Positions 7,260 through 16,001 of a stretch of 64,000 bases of DNA are shown one piece after another. The notes below the pieces were generated by a model. The model made no database searches, was not told the origin of the DNA, and worked only from the letters and a program-made list of their open reading frames with translations. The position numbers and the translations under genes are program-made. Within the stretch, counting starts at the first letter, position 1. Each line of letters begins with the position of its first letter. The stretch is from Oscillospiraceae bacterium (lineage in GTDB: Bacteria; Bacillota; Clostridia; Oscillospirales; Oscillospiraceae), in assembly GCA_015067495.1 (NCBI GenBank), contig SVMI01000002.1, positions 62,001-126,000 on the forward strand, read 5' to 3'.

Positions 7260-10200
7260 TTACGTGACGTTTACAAATCGGTTCAATCGGAAGAAATAAA
7301 GAAGGGATCGCTTCACGGGGTGCTTGTAGATGCGCTGCATTGCATCGGCGTAGGCAAGAACCTGTGCCCGATATTGCTCCAGCTTTTGAGGAAGGGTTTC
7401 CTCCGTTACAAAGTCGGTCTTGAAGTCAATGATCGTGATGCCATCCTCATCCACCATCGCGCAGTCCACAACGCCCTGCAGCAGGATCTTTTCACCAGCC
7501 AGCTCCGGCGCGTAATTTTCGCCGTCATCGAGGATCGAGAACTTAAACTCCCGCAGAACATTGGGGTGGTCACGCAGCTTCGTGCCGATCTCGGTCGCGA
7601 AGAACGCAGCGATCTGACCGCAGTCCACAAGCTGTGCCTGCTCCTGCGTGATAAAGCTTTCCGACACGAGCCGCGCAAGCTCCTTATCAATACCCGCTTC
7701 ATCTGTACAGCACGCATAGCGGATGTACTGCATAATTGCGTGGGTTGCGTTGCCGATATCCGCAGCGTTTGCACCGCCCGACACAAAAGATGGGCTGCGC
7801 CAACTGCTGTGCCACGTGTTGCTTCCCGTGTTTTCAGATGCTTCCGCATCCTTGATGCGTCCCTTTCGCTGAGTAGCGGTCTGCTTAGAAGGTGCTGCAG
7901 TTGCAGCGGTATATGCGTAACGGAATGCAAGGCGCTTGTCAAGCTCCTGAACGATCGCGTCCGGGATTGCCTCTGCATTCGCTTCCTCTTTAACTTCTGA
8001 TTTGCCCGCCTCGGGCGCATCCATCACCCGGATCAGCCATGGGGGCTGACCAAGCTGCGTTTGCTTCGGACGACCGCCGATGGCAAACAGCTCACCCGCC
8101 TCTGTGCGACGTAGTGCAGCAAGCAGCACCCATTCGCCGCAGCAGGAAACATCCCGCGTCAAAAGCTCCGTAACATCTGCATCCATGCGCAGGGCGATCT
8201 CAGCTATGTCTTTTTCCAACTTTTGGGATGCGTAGGTCATGATCAGGCGGTCGCGGGCGCGGGTCAGTGCAACATAAAGGACACGCAGTTCCTCGGATAT
8301 GCTGTCCGCGCTCATCTTTGCGGCAATAGCACGCTTGGCGACAGACGGGTAACGAACCCGGTTCTTCTCATCCACCGCAGTCAAGCCCAAGCCAAGCTCC
8401 TGATCACAAAGCACCTGCGCCGTCAGGCTTTCCCGATTGAATTTTCGCGACAGACCGCACACAAACACAACAGGAAATTCCAAGCCCTTGGACTTGTGAA
8501 TACTCATGATCGTGACCGCGCCGGGGCTGCTCTGCTCACCCGTTACGATCAGACCCTTATCCTGCATGGCAGTCAAATGCTCCAGAAACTGCTCCAAATC
8601 CCGGCGACCCGTGGACTCAAAGCCAACCGCCAGCTCATAGAAAAGCTGCAAATTCCGCTGACGCAGCGCGCCGTTTTCCATGGCGGCATAGATACTGTCC
8701 ATGTGGGTCAAGCGGAAAATGGATTCCAGCAGCTGTGCTAAGGGTCTTAATCGCGCTTCCCTTCTCCACACAGCCAAATGTTCAAGGAAGGTGCGGATCT
8801 TCGGCAGCTCGGATTGCAGCAACGAATCGTAAATGCTGCCGCGCTTATTCGCTGCGCGAATGACCGCAAGCTCATCCGCCGAAACGCAGAAAACAGGGCT
8901 TGCAAGCGCAGCGATCAGCGGAATATCCTGTCGTGGATTGCTGATCACCTGCAAAAGTGCGTGCAGGACAGAAACCTCCTGCGATTGCAGCAGATCATCA
9001 CCACCGCCGGTGCTGCAACGAAAACCGCGGGATGCGAGAGCGCGCTTGAAATGTCGGCTCATAGAACCGGGAGAGCGAAGCAAGATCGCAATGTCATCCG
9101 GCTTGATCGGACGCAGCTGATCCTTATCTCGGACAAAATGGGTTCCGTCGCAAAGCTGCTCGATCCGTTTGGCGACAAAATCCGCCTCTTCATCATAGGT
9201 GCTTTCACGAACAGGAATCGTCCAAAGCTCCACCTCCGGCTCGCCAAGGGGCTTATGAGGAACGCCCTCATGCAGTGCTTCATCTTCACCGTAGTAGAGT
9301 CCGCCGACCGCCGGGGACATGCAGACTTCGAACACATCGTTCACGCCCTGCAGTACCGCGCCGCCGGATCGGAAATTGGCAGAAAGCATCACTTTTCTGC
9401 CCTCATTTCCCGTGGCTTCCTCTGCATTCGCATAAGTTTCGTACTTTTTCAGGAAAATACCGGGATCGGCAAGACGGAACTGATAGATGGACTGCTTGAC
9501 ATCGCCGACCATAAAGCAGTTTTGCCGTTTCTGCGTCAACGCCATAAAGATCGCATCCTGCACCGCGTTGGAATCCTGATACTCGTCGACCATGATCTCA
9601 CGGAATCGACGGCCGATCTCCGCTGCTGCGGCGGTTGCGCCGGAGCGACTTTTTCCGATCAGCAGATCCAGCATCCGATGCTCCAGATCGCTGAAATCAA
9701 CAACGCGGCGCTGCTTCTTAATACGGTCATATTCCCGCTCAAAATCACGTACCAGCTTGACCATCCCCCGAACTGCCGCCCCGCTGCGGGAAAGATCGGC
9801 AATTACTGTGTCGCTGGGATCAGAAAAAGCCCTCAGGTGCTTTTCCAGACCCTTTTTGCAGGCATTTCGCACCGCCTTGATCGTCTCTGCCAGATCGGGA
9901 TCGGCAAGCTTTTTGGAAAAGGTCAGTGTTCCGTAGTCGATGCTGCTTTTTGCGTAGATCTCGTCCCACGTTGTGCAGGCACTGAGATTTTCCAGTTGCG
10001 TGATGGTATCGCGGAGCAAAGCTGTAGGCTTTGGCATATCCCCCGCCCGCTCGGCAGCATCCGCACAACAGGTCAGAGAACGGATCTGCAGCGCAAGATA
10101 CCGCTTCAGCTCCACGATCAGGTAATTTCCCCAAATGGTTTGGGATACATCGGTCAGTGCATCTGTGTTCGCGTTTTCGATGCAGCGGTCAAGCCATCGC

Positions 10201-10769
10201 TGAGGTTCAAGGTGACATCTGGCGCTGTCGTAGACCTTCAGCAAGATCTGCGGCACAAGCCGGTCATCACGCCCCAAGCCCTGAGAATCCACAAACGCAC
10301 GAAAATCCGGGTCTTCGGATTCCTTATATGCCGCATCCAGAATCCGCGCCATGGCATTATCCCGCAGCTGGGCGCACTCATTCTCATCCGCCACCCGGAA
10401 GTCCGACGGCAGATCCACAAGATAGGCGTATTCCCGCAGCACATCGCCGCAGAAGGCGTGAACGGTGGAGATCTTCGTCAGATAAAGCCGCTGCATCTGC
10501 CGCTGCAAATGGCGGTTCTCCGGCTGCTCAGCCATGCGTTCGGAGAGCTTGGAGGCAATCTTACCCCGCAGCTCAGCCGCCGCTGCCTTTGTGTATGTAA
10601 TGATCAGAAATTCGTCCAGATCCGCAGGCTCGTCCGGGTCAAGGAGGTATTTCATCAGGCGGTCAACAAGTACCTTGGTCTTGCCTGAACCGGCAGCCGC
10701 CGACACCAATAGCCGTCCGCCGCGGTTATCAACGGCAGCCTGCTGTTGAGGGGTCAATGTCTCAGCCAT
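7260..10769 (-). CDS. addA: ATP-dependent helicase/nuclease subunit A (AddA)
   Basis: The 1169-residue protein is AddA, the UvrD-like helicase and nuclease half of AddAB, which processes double-strand breaks for RecA loading and stops at Chi. Visible are a Q motif (TPQQQAAV), Walker A SAAAGSGKT with Lys30, helicase motif II VDEYQDSN near residue 391, motifs V and VI (SIHKSKGLEFPVV, LYVALTRARDRL) and a C-terminal PD-(D/E)xK nuclease with GVVDCAMVDEDG and IIDFKTD near residue 1113. The start at 10769 overlaps the end of addB by 8 bases. Length is about that of B. subtilis AddA (1232). Confidence 0.96.
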   Translation of the reverse strand: MAETLTPQQQAAVDNRGGRLLVSAAAGSGKTKVLVDRLMKYLLDPDEPADLDEFLIITYTKAAAAELRGKIASKLSERMAEQPENRHLQRQMQRLYLTKISTVHAFCGDVLREYAYLVDLPSDFRVADENECAQLRDNAMARILDAAYKESEDPDFRAFVDSQGLGRDDRLVPQILLKVYDSARCHLEPQRWLDRCIENANTDALTDVSQTIWGNYLIVELKRYLALQIRSLTCCADAAERAGDMPKPTALLRDTITQLENLSACTTWDEIYAKSSIDYGTLTFSKKLADPDLAETIKAVRNACKKGLEKHLRAFSDPSDTVIADLSRSGAAVRGMVKLVRDFEREYDRIKKQRRVVDFSDLEHRMLDLLIGKSRSGATAAAAEIGRRFREIMVDEYQDSNAVQDAIFMALTQKRQNCFMVGDVKQSIYQFRLADPGIFLKKYETYANAEEATGNEGRKVMLSANFRSGGAVLQGVNDVFEVCMSPAVGGLYYGEDEALHEGVPHKPLGEPEVELWTIPVRESTYDEEADFVAKRIEQLCDGTHFVRDKDQLRPIKPDDIAILLRSPGSMSRHFKRALASRGFRCSTGGGDDLLQSQEVSVLHALLQVISNPRQDIPLIAALASPVFCVSADELAVIRAANKRGSIYDSLLQSELPKIRTFLEHLAVWRREARLRPLAQLLESIFRLTHMDSIYAAMENGALRQRNLQLFYELAVGFESTGRRDLEQFLEHLTAMQDKGLIVTGEQSSPGAVTIMSIHKSKGLEFPVVFVCGLSRKFNRESLTAQVLCDQELGLGLTAVDEKNRVRYPSVAKRAIAAKMSADSISEELRVLYVALTRARDRLIMTYASQKLEKDIAEIALRMDADVTELLTRDVSCCGEWVLLAALRRTEAGELFAIGGRPKQTQLGQPPWLIRVMDAPEAGKSEVKEEANAEAIPDAIVQELDKRLAFRYAYTAATAAPSKQTATQRKGRIKDAEASENTGSNTWHSSWRSPSFVSGGANAADIGNATHAIMQYIRYACCTDEAGIDKELARLVSESFITQEQAQLVDCGQIAAFFATEIGTKLRDHPNVLREFKFSILDDGENYAPELAGEKILLQGVVDCAMVDEDGITIIDFKTDFVTEETLPQKLEQYRAQVLAYADAMQRIYKHPVKRSLLYFFRLNRFVNVT

Positions 10770-13700
10770 GTCGGTTCATCTCCTTTCCGATCTCCTCCCA
10801 AAATTGAGGGGCAGTCATCGCTTTATAATTTCGACGCGTCTGCACTTCGCTCTTATGACAAATGGTAGCATAGGGGCAGTAAGTGCATGCGTCATGGGAT
10901 GTACCGCGGGTATAGGGGTTCGGTGTGATATCGCCGGAAGCGATCACATCGACCATATCCGCAAGAACCTTGAATACATATGCCCGCAGCAGCTTCAGCT
11001 GACTGCGATCCGCCAGATCGCCGGAGAGGGATCCGTCTTTTCTGCGGGTGCAGCAAAGGCGGTGCATTTGCTCCTCCGGCTGCATGGCATGGATGACCTC
11101 ATCATCCGAAAGCAGCAGTCCCTTGCGCTTCCACTCACTGCGACGTGCCTTTGCTGCCTCCTCATCGGTCAAACGACCATCTGCCGACACCAACGGCGCA
11201 CGGGCGGGAAAATACTGCACACCGGCAGCAACAGGCTGTCCGCCGACCACGTCCGTCCCCTCCTGCTCCAAGGCAAAGAGGTACAAAAGCAGCTGCAAGC
11301 CGACTCCATTGAAGACATCGCAGTAGTCAAAATCTTTTTTGCCGGTCTTGTAATCCACAACACGGAAGTAATGCTGCCCGCCCTTTTTCCAGATGTCCAC
11401 ACGGTCAACGAATCCCCGCAGAACAGCGGGCATCTTACCGCCAATAGCGATGGGGGGCATTTCACCGCCGTCACTGAAATCAAGCTCAAAATACTCCGGC
11501 AGGAAGTCCGATTCCTTCAGCTCCTCCCACAGCTCCCGGATGACCATCTCCAGCTCACGCCAGTTGCGTCGGAACAGATAATCCTGACGCATGGAATCCA
11601 GCTGTGCAAAGTGTTCCTTTGCGTAGCGCTCTGAGTGCGCAGAAGCAATCGACATCATCTGCTCCAGAGAGACTGCCTCGAAACCGCCCTTATTCATCAC
11701 ATCCCGCACTGTCAGCTCCAGCACCTCATGGACATAGGTACCGAACTCCGCGGGATCGACGGTGGTTTCCTTTCGTTCCTTTGCACGCAAGCCGTATTTC
11801 AGGAAATAAGACATCCGGCACTCCGCATGGCGATCCACCTGCGAAGCAGACAATCGCAGCTGCTTGCCGTAAAGGGACGTGATGTTGGAGGGTGCAACAT
11901 TGCCGATGGTATATGCAGCTTTTTCACGGGCATCGCCATACCATCCACCCACATCCAGTCGCTGTGCCGCGTCCTGTGCGCCGAATTTCGCAAGATACGC
12001 GCCAGTTTCGCAGGGATCACAGCCGGCAGCACCCATGGGAGCGGAAGCATTGCGCTCACCGCCTGCCATACGGGCAATGCGGCGGAATACATAGGACTCC
12101 TCACCCTCGGGACAGGATACGTATACACTTTCCCGCCCGCCGCAGAAAACGCCGTATATCTCGGCAAATTCCGCCTGAATGCCCTCGATCGCGCCGCCGG
12201 TCAGGGGGACGCCCATTTGCCGAAGCATTACGCGCTCCTGATCGGTCAGCAGGCCCGCTGAACCGCCGTAGCCGGGCAGCGCGCCCTCGGCAGCACCAAG
12301 GACGATCAGATGCTTTTCCTGCTGGCAGCGCATAGCACTGATCGGTCCGACCATCACTGCATCCAGCACCGGCGGAATCGTGCCTACATCATACTGGCTC
12401 AAAAGGAGCGTGAAAAGGCGTGCAAAGACCTCGCCGTCCCAGACGGACTGCCCAAGCGTGTCGTTCATCTGCTCCAAGGCAGAAATCAAAATCTCCCACA
12501 GCTGATTGAGGATCTGTGCTTCTCTTTGGTCGCCTGCTTCATCCATCTGTTCTGCCAACTGCTCAAGACGGGTTGAAAGACCGATTTGCACCAAAAAGGC
12601 ATAGAGCGAACTAACCTGATCAGAAAGGTTCTTTGCGTTCTTAAAATCGCGAGCCAGTGCTTCAAGGGGTGTGATCGCCCGGACGCGGGCATCGTTCAGA
12701 CAACGAAGCTGCTGTCTGGATGCTTCGTTCCACTCACCGGCAATGCCCTCAGGATGGTTCGTCCATTCTTTGAGGAAGCTCTTACCCCGGATGCCCCATG
12801 TGATCACATAGTTCTCCAGAAGATCACAGGTGTCCATATCAATGGGCGCAAGGCTGGATTTCAGATAACGCAGGACATCCCGCTGCTCAAAGCCGCCGAG
12901 GGCGGCATCCATCGCCGCAAGCACCATGGATACAACGCTTTTCTGCAGAACATCCTCCGTTCCTGCCTGATAAATCGGGATGCCGCAGCGGTTGCAGACC
13001 AGCTGTACGGTTCGAAGATAGGTATTCAGGTCTGCACAGACGATGCTGATATCCCGATAGCGGCAGCCTTCACGCACCAGCGCGATCACATGATCGCAGG
13101 CTGCCATGACCTCCGTCTGCACGGAGTCTGCACGCACCGCCTGAACTTGTCCGTCGAAACGGAGCTTGTCAGAAATATTTCCCTGAAAAATATGCTCACA
13201 AAAGGGAAGCAAAGCAGAGCCTTGTGAGATCTCCACGATCTCATAAGGCACACCGGCACCCTTGGCGCATCGGATGATCTCGGCGCAGGTCGCGCCTGCT
13301 TTTTCGAACGCCATAGCATCAGAGGCAGGTCGATCACAGTTCAAAGAAACGGTAACCTGCGGACTGTGGCAGATCAGGTGTTCCAGTATTGCCATGTTCT
13401 GACGGGTAAAGTCCGGGAAACCGTCTATGTAGAATACATGCTTTTCCGCAAAATCGCAGTCCTCAAGCTGCTGAAGGCACGAAGTCATCCGATCCCGGGG
13501 ATCCCGGCAGCCAACAGCGCACAGTGCATCATAGCTCTCAAGGATCAGGGAAAGCTCGTAGAGCTTCTGCGCAAGTGTACCTTCTGTCTGAGCGGACGCA
13601 TCAGCAAGCATTTGCGCGGTAATGCAGCAGCGTTTGAATTCATCAACAGCATCCACCAGCTCCTTGAGAAACTCCGGCTTGTTTTCAACCGCCGCATACG

Positions 13701-14016
13701 CTTTCAGCTGACTGTGCAGCTGGCGGGTAGCGGCAGCCATAGCAACGATCCGTCCGCCGGCATCAAGACAGGGAATCGCCACATCGCCCACCTGCTCGGA
13801 AACCCTCGAGGCAAGGCGCGAAAAGGACAGCACCTCCGCAAAGCGGCTTGCCGTATCCCCTGCAGTCATGCAAAGGCGGCGTTCCGTATCATGACTGATC
13901 AGCTCAGGAACAAGCAGAATGTGCCCCGGCAGATCCTTTGCAACATCGTATGCGATCCGATTAAGGATTTCGTCCCGACCTGCAACCCAATCACGGCTAA
14001 TCAATATTGTCAACAT
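10762..14016 (-). CDS. addB: ATP-dependent nuclease subunit B (AddB)
   Basis: The 1084-residue protein is AddB: an inactivated helicase fold (motifs such as EVLSFSRLASRV near residue 65) followed by a nuclease domain (RGFVDRVDIW and VVDYKTGKK) with the iron-sulfur cysteines ECRMSYF and CTYCPYATIC (C-x2-C-x5-C) near the C-terminus. The N-terminus (LTILISRDWVAGRDEIL) lacks the GxxGxGKT P-loop that many AddB proteins keep. The ATG at 14016 is preferred over a GTG nine bases earlier because AGGTAGGTG is then placed 6 bases upstream. addA follows with an 8-base overlap. Confidence 0.94.
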   Translation of the reverse strand: MLTILISRDWVAGRDEILNRIAYDVAKDLPGHILLVPELISHDTERRLCMTAGDTASRFAEVLSFSRLASRVSEQVGDVAIPCLDAGGRIVAMAAATRQLHSQLKAYAAVENKPEFLKELVDAVDEFKRCCITAQMLADASAQTEGTLAQKLYELSLILESYDALCAVGCRDPRDRMTSCLQQLEDCDFAEKHVFYIDGFPDFTRQNMAILEHLICHSPQVTVSLNCDRPASDAMAFEKAGATCAEIIRCAKGAGVPYEIVEISQGSALLPFCEHIFQGNISDKLRFDGQVQAVRADSVQTEVMAACDHVIALVREGCRYRDISIVCADLNTYLRTVQLVCNRCGIPIYQAGTEDVLQKSVVSMVLAAMDAALGGFEQRDVLRYLKSSLAPIDMDTCDLLENYVITWGIRGKSFLKEWTNHPEGIAGEWNEASRQQLRCLNDARVRAITPLEALARDFKNAKNLSDQVSSLYAFLVQIGLSTRLEQLAEQMDEAGDQREAQILNQLWEILISALEQMNDTLGQSVWDGEVFARLFTLLLSQYDVGTIPPVLDAVMVGPISAMRCQQEKHLIVLGAAEGALPGYGGSAGLLTDQERVMLRQMGVPLTGGAIEGIQAEFAEIYGVFCGGRESVYVSCPEGEESYVFRRIARMAGGERNASAPMGAAGCDPCETGAYLAKFGAQDAAQRLDVGGWYGDAREKAAYTIGNVAPSNITSLYGKQLRLSASQVDRHAECRMSYFLKYGLRAKERKETTVDPAEFGTYVHEVLELTVRDVMNKGGFEAVSLEQMMSIASAHSERYAKEHFAQLDSMRQDYLFRRNWRELEMVIRELWEELKESDFLPEYFELDFSDGGEMPPIAIGGKMPAVLRGFVDRVDIWKKGGQHYFRVVDYKTGKKDFDYCDVFNGVGLQLLLYLFALEQEGTDVVGGQPVAAGVQYFPARAPLVSADGRLTDEEAAKARRSEWKRKGLLLSDDEVIHAMQPEEQMHRLCCTRRKDGSLSGDLADRSQLKLLRAYVFKVLADMVDVIASGDITPNPYTRGTSHDACTYCPYATICHKSEVQTRRNYKAMTAPQFWEEIGKEMNRHG

Positions 14017-14043
14017 GTTGATCACCTACCTTACTTGAATTGC

Positions 14044-14049
14044 ATTATA
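14044..14049 (-). promoter_or_regulatory. Extended -10 promoter of addBA
   Basis: Minus strand TGGTATAAT gives an extended -10 (TATAAT at 14044-14049) about 28 bases before addB. No good -35 hexamer is visible at the usual distance. Confidence 0.55.
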
Positions 14050-14066
14050 CCACAAAACAAGGAAAA

Positions 14067-14110
14067 AGGACAGTACATTCTGCAAAATTTGTCACAGAAT
14101 GTATTGTCCT
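14067..14110 (-). terminator. Terminator after spoIIR
   Basis: A 16-bp stem with one internal G-T/C-A type mismatch (14067-14082 with 14095-14110), followed on the minus strand by TTTTT. It ends spoIIR just before the addB promoter. Confidence 0.85.
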
Positions 14111-14116
14111 CTTGTT

Positions 14117-14719
14117 TTAACTTTTGTGAAGCCAGTTTTCAAGCCAGCCGAGGCAATCCAGCACAAAGAAACGCACCTTATACTGCGTCTGCCCGGTCAA
14201 CGCGCCGCTTAACGGCTTGGAAAAGCCCGCATCCACCGCCGTGTCCTTCATTTCAGAGGAGGTCGTGGCAACACACAGCCGCGGAAATACCACACACCAC
14301 CAGTTTTTGCCTTCCCCCTCACCGATGGTGATCCGCAACGACTCATAGACTCCCGCGGGCAGGGAAAAGGTATCATAGTGCCGCGTTGGAAATTTTTCCT
14401 GTACCATGGTCACCGCAGCCTTTGCTGACTCGCCAACAGACGCAAGCACTTGATTACAGATGTCCTCAATTTCCAAAAGATTTTCCTGCAGGTATGCTTT
14501 TGCCGCTTCCATGTCAGGCATCCGCTGCATAACGGAATTGATCTTCTGTAGGACAGCATCCCGCACCTGCAGCTTGATCTGCTGATCCTCTTTGGAGTCA
14601 GTCTCCCCAACGACATGCAGCCGGATCACACCGTCATCCAGCGTCACCCGATCACGGATTACCCCAACACCCCACACGAGGATGGCGACCAAAATAAAAA
14701 TTGTGAGCAGTTTTCTCAT
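14117..14719 (-). CDS. spoIIR: Stage II sporulation protein R
   Basis: The 200-residue protein is SpoIIR, the forespore-made signal that crosses the septal space and triggers SpoIIGA to process pro-sigma-E in the mother cell. It has an N-terminal hydrophobic segment (residues 4-20), the family motif IRLHVVGETDSKEDQQIKLQ near residue 32 and the VRDAVL segment. Later FPTRHYDTFSLPAGVYESLR and the GEGxGKNWWCVVFPRLC block are strongly typical. The start is the only ATG near a plausible leader; a sigma-F-like promoter lies upstream (14751-14779). Confidence 0.95.
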   Translation of the reverse strand: MRKLLTIFILVAILVWGVGVIRDRVTLDDGVIRLHVVGETDSKEDQQIKLQVRDAVLQKINSVMQRMPDMEAAKAYLQENLLEIEDICNQVLASVGESAKAAVTMVQEKFPTRHYDTFSLPAGVYESLRITIGEGEGKNWWCVVFPRLCVATTSSEMKDTAVDAGFSKPLSGALTGQTQYKVRFFVLDCLGWLENWLHKS

Positions 14720-14728
14720 AAAACAACA

Positions 14729-14761
14729 CCGTCCATACCGGAATACTACCAGTATGGACGG
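14729..14761 (-). terminator. Terminator after ispE
   Basis: A 10-bp perfect stem (14729-14738 with 14752-14761, 13-base loop) followed on the minus strand by a T-rich tail. It overlaps the -10 of the candidate sigma-F promoter of spoIIR. Confidence 0.7.
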
Positions 14762-14779
14762 AGTTTGTCAGAAATATAC
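14751..14779 (-). promoter_or_regulatory. Candidate sigma-F promoter of spoIIR
   Basis: On the minus strand GTATA (14775-14779), a 15-base spacer and GTCCATACT (14751-14759) match the forespore sigma-F consensus (GYWTA, GGnnAnAnT) with a single -10 mismatch. spoIIR is a sigma-F gene in Bacillus, and the site sits 32 bases before the ATG. Confidence 0.5.
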
Positions 14780-15631
14780 AGGCTTGGCAATAAAAACTTG
14801 GGGATAATTCTCACGGAGCATGTTGCAAATGACTGCAGCAAATTCGAACTCCGTCACCATGCAGAACACCGCCGAGCCGGAGCCGGTCATCTGCTGATTC
14901 AGTGAGCCGTAGGAATTGAAAATGGACTTGATGTAGTTCAGCTCCAAATGATCTGCTGTCACAACGGGGTCAAACACGTTGTAAAGATTCTGGGCAACTC
15001 CCGCAAGGTCGCCGGCGAGGATGGCACTTTCCATGGCATTGTGATCCGGGTGCTTCGCGATCACAGTTTCATCCAGCTTTGCGTAAAGCTGTGCTGTGGA
15101 GACGGAAAAATCAGGCTTGCAGATCACGAAGATGCAATCGGGCATCTCGGGCAGCTTGCGAAGGCGGTCACCGCGACCTTCTGCCACAGCCGTGCCGCCC
15201 ATAACGCAAAACGGCACGTCACTTCCCACAGATGCGCCCAGCTCTGCCAGCGCGGGAATGGAAAGCGGATAGCCGTAGTGACGGTTCAGCGCACGAAGAA
15301 CGGCAGCCGCATCGGCGCTTCCGCCGCCGAGACCGGCTTCTGCAGGGATGCGTTTGGTAATGCGGATCTCAAGACCGTCGGGGTCTTTATCGATGGTATC
15401 AAAATAGACCTTTGCCGCCATCCAAGCGTGATTGCGCTCATCACAAGGGATGCCTTCCTTGTCGCAGATAAGCTTCCACGGCTTGCCCGTTCCGATGTCG
15501 ATCTCCACGTCATCCCGCAGGGAGATCGTCTGCATCACGCTTTTCAAATCATGATAACCGTCCTCGCGCTTGCCGAGAACGTCCAGCGTCAGATTCAGCT
15601 TGGCATACGCAGGCTCAAAAAGTGTCGTCAT
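14768..15631 (-). CDS. ispE: 4-diphosphocytidyl-2-C-methyl-D-erythritol kinase
   Basis: The 287-residue GHMP kinase phosphorylates CDP-methylerythritol, the fourth step of the MEP route to isoprenoid precursors. It shows the N-terminal PAYAKLNLTLDVLGKREDGY motif with the catalytic-region Lys, the GHMP glycine-rich loop PAEAGLGGGSADAAA near residue 95, and the C-terminal MTGSGSAVF motif. The ATG at 15631 has GGAGG 8 bases upstream; the longer open frame upstream runs through the promoter and is rejected. Confidence 0.95.
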   Translation of the reverse strand: MTTLFEPAYAKLNLTLDVLGKREDGYHDLKSVMQTISLRDDVEIDIGTGKPWKLICDKEGIPCDERNHAWMAAKVYFDTIDKDPDGLEIRITKRIPAEAGLGGGSADAAAVLRALNRHYGYPLSIPALAELGASVGSDVPFCVMGGTAVAEGRGDRLRKLPEMPDCIFVICKPDFSVSTAQLYAKLDETVIAKHPDHNAMESAILAGDLAGVAQNLYNVFDPVVTADHLELNYIKSIFNSYGSLNQQMTGSGSAVFCMVTEFEFAAVICNMLRENYPQVFIAKPVYF

Positions 15632-15661
15632 TTTTGTTTCCTCCAAAAGGTCATTTTGTTC

Positions 15662-15690
15662 ATTATAGACGATTGGGGCAAATTTGGCAA
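15662..15690 (-). promoter_or_regulatory. Sigma-A-type promoter of ispE
   Basis: Minus strand TTGCCA (15685-15690), 17-base spacer, TATAAT (15662-15667), 30 bases before the ispE ATG. Confidence 0.75.
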
Positions 15691-15696
15691 GTGCAT

Positions 15697-15725
15697 GAAT
15701 AATTTTCTGCAAATAAGGAGATGCT
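15697..15725 (+). promoter_or_regulatory. Possible sigma-F/G-like promoter of the DUF378 gene
   Basis: GAATA (15697-15701), 15 bases, GGAGATGCT (15717-15725) resembles the sigma-F consensus with one mismatch in each element. The motif is degenerate and could be chance; no clear sigma-A promoter was seen instead. Confidence 0.25.
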
Positions 15726-15759
15726 ATGCACGTCCACATGAAAATAAGGAGGTAAACAT

Positions 15760-15963
15760 ATGGATACCATCGCATTGATCCTTTCCATTATCGGCAGCCT
15801 CAACTGGGGTCTGGTCGGCATTTTCCAGTTTGACCTTGTTGCATGGATCTTCGGCGGTCAGGACGCCATTCTCAGCCGCATCGTTTACACGCTGGTCGGT
15901 CTTGCAGGTCTGTGGTGCATCACGCTGCTGTTCCGCAAGGGTCAGCGCATCGAAGGCGAATAA
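15760..15963 (+). CDS. DUF378 family small membrane protein
   Basis: The 67-residue protein has two transmembrane segments and the DUF378 pattern: an opening ALILSIIGSLNWGLVGIF with the conserved SLNWGLVG, then a short loop and a second hydrophobic segment (VYTLVGLAGLW). Function is unknown across the family (YuzA in B. subtilis). The ATG at 15760 has a strong AAGGAGG at 7 bases. It is a single-gene unit between the ispE promoter and a bidirectional terminator. Confidence 0.9.
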   Translation: MDTIALILSIIGSLNWGLVGIFQFDLVAWIFGGQDAILSRIVYTLVGLAGLWCITLLFRKGQRIEGE

Positions 15964-15964
15964 G

Positions 15965-15992
15965 AAAAGGCAGCACGAACGTGCTGCCTTTT
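15965..15992. terminator. Bidirectional terminator
   Basis: A 12-bp perfect stem (15965-15976 with 15981-15992, loop GAAC) with A-rich left and T-rich right flanks. It serves the DUF378 gene and the convergent zinc-ribbon gene. Confidence 0.88.
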
Positions 15993-16001
15993 CCGTACTT
16001 A

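Noticed and set aside
8778..10688. 636-codon plus-strand frame opposite addA
   Set aside because: Fully antisense to addA, without ribosome binding site or domain.
15632..15775. Upstream extension of ispE by 48 codons
   Set aside because: It crosses a good promoter and lacks a ribosome binding site; the GHMP N-terminal motif starts right after ATG 15631.
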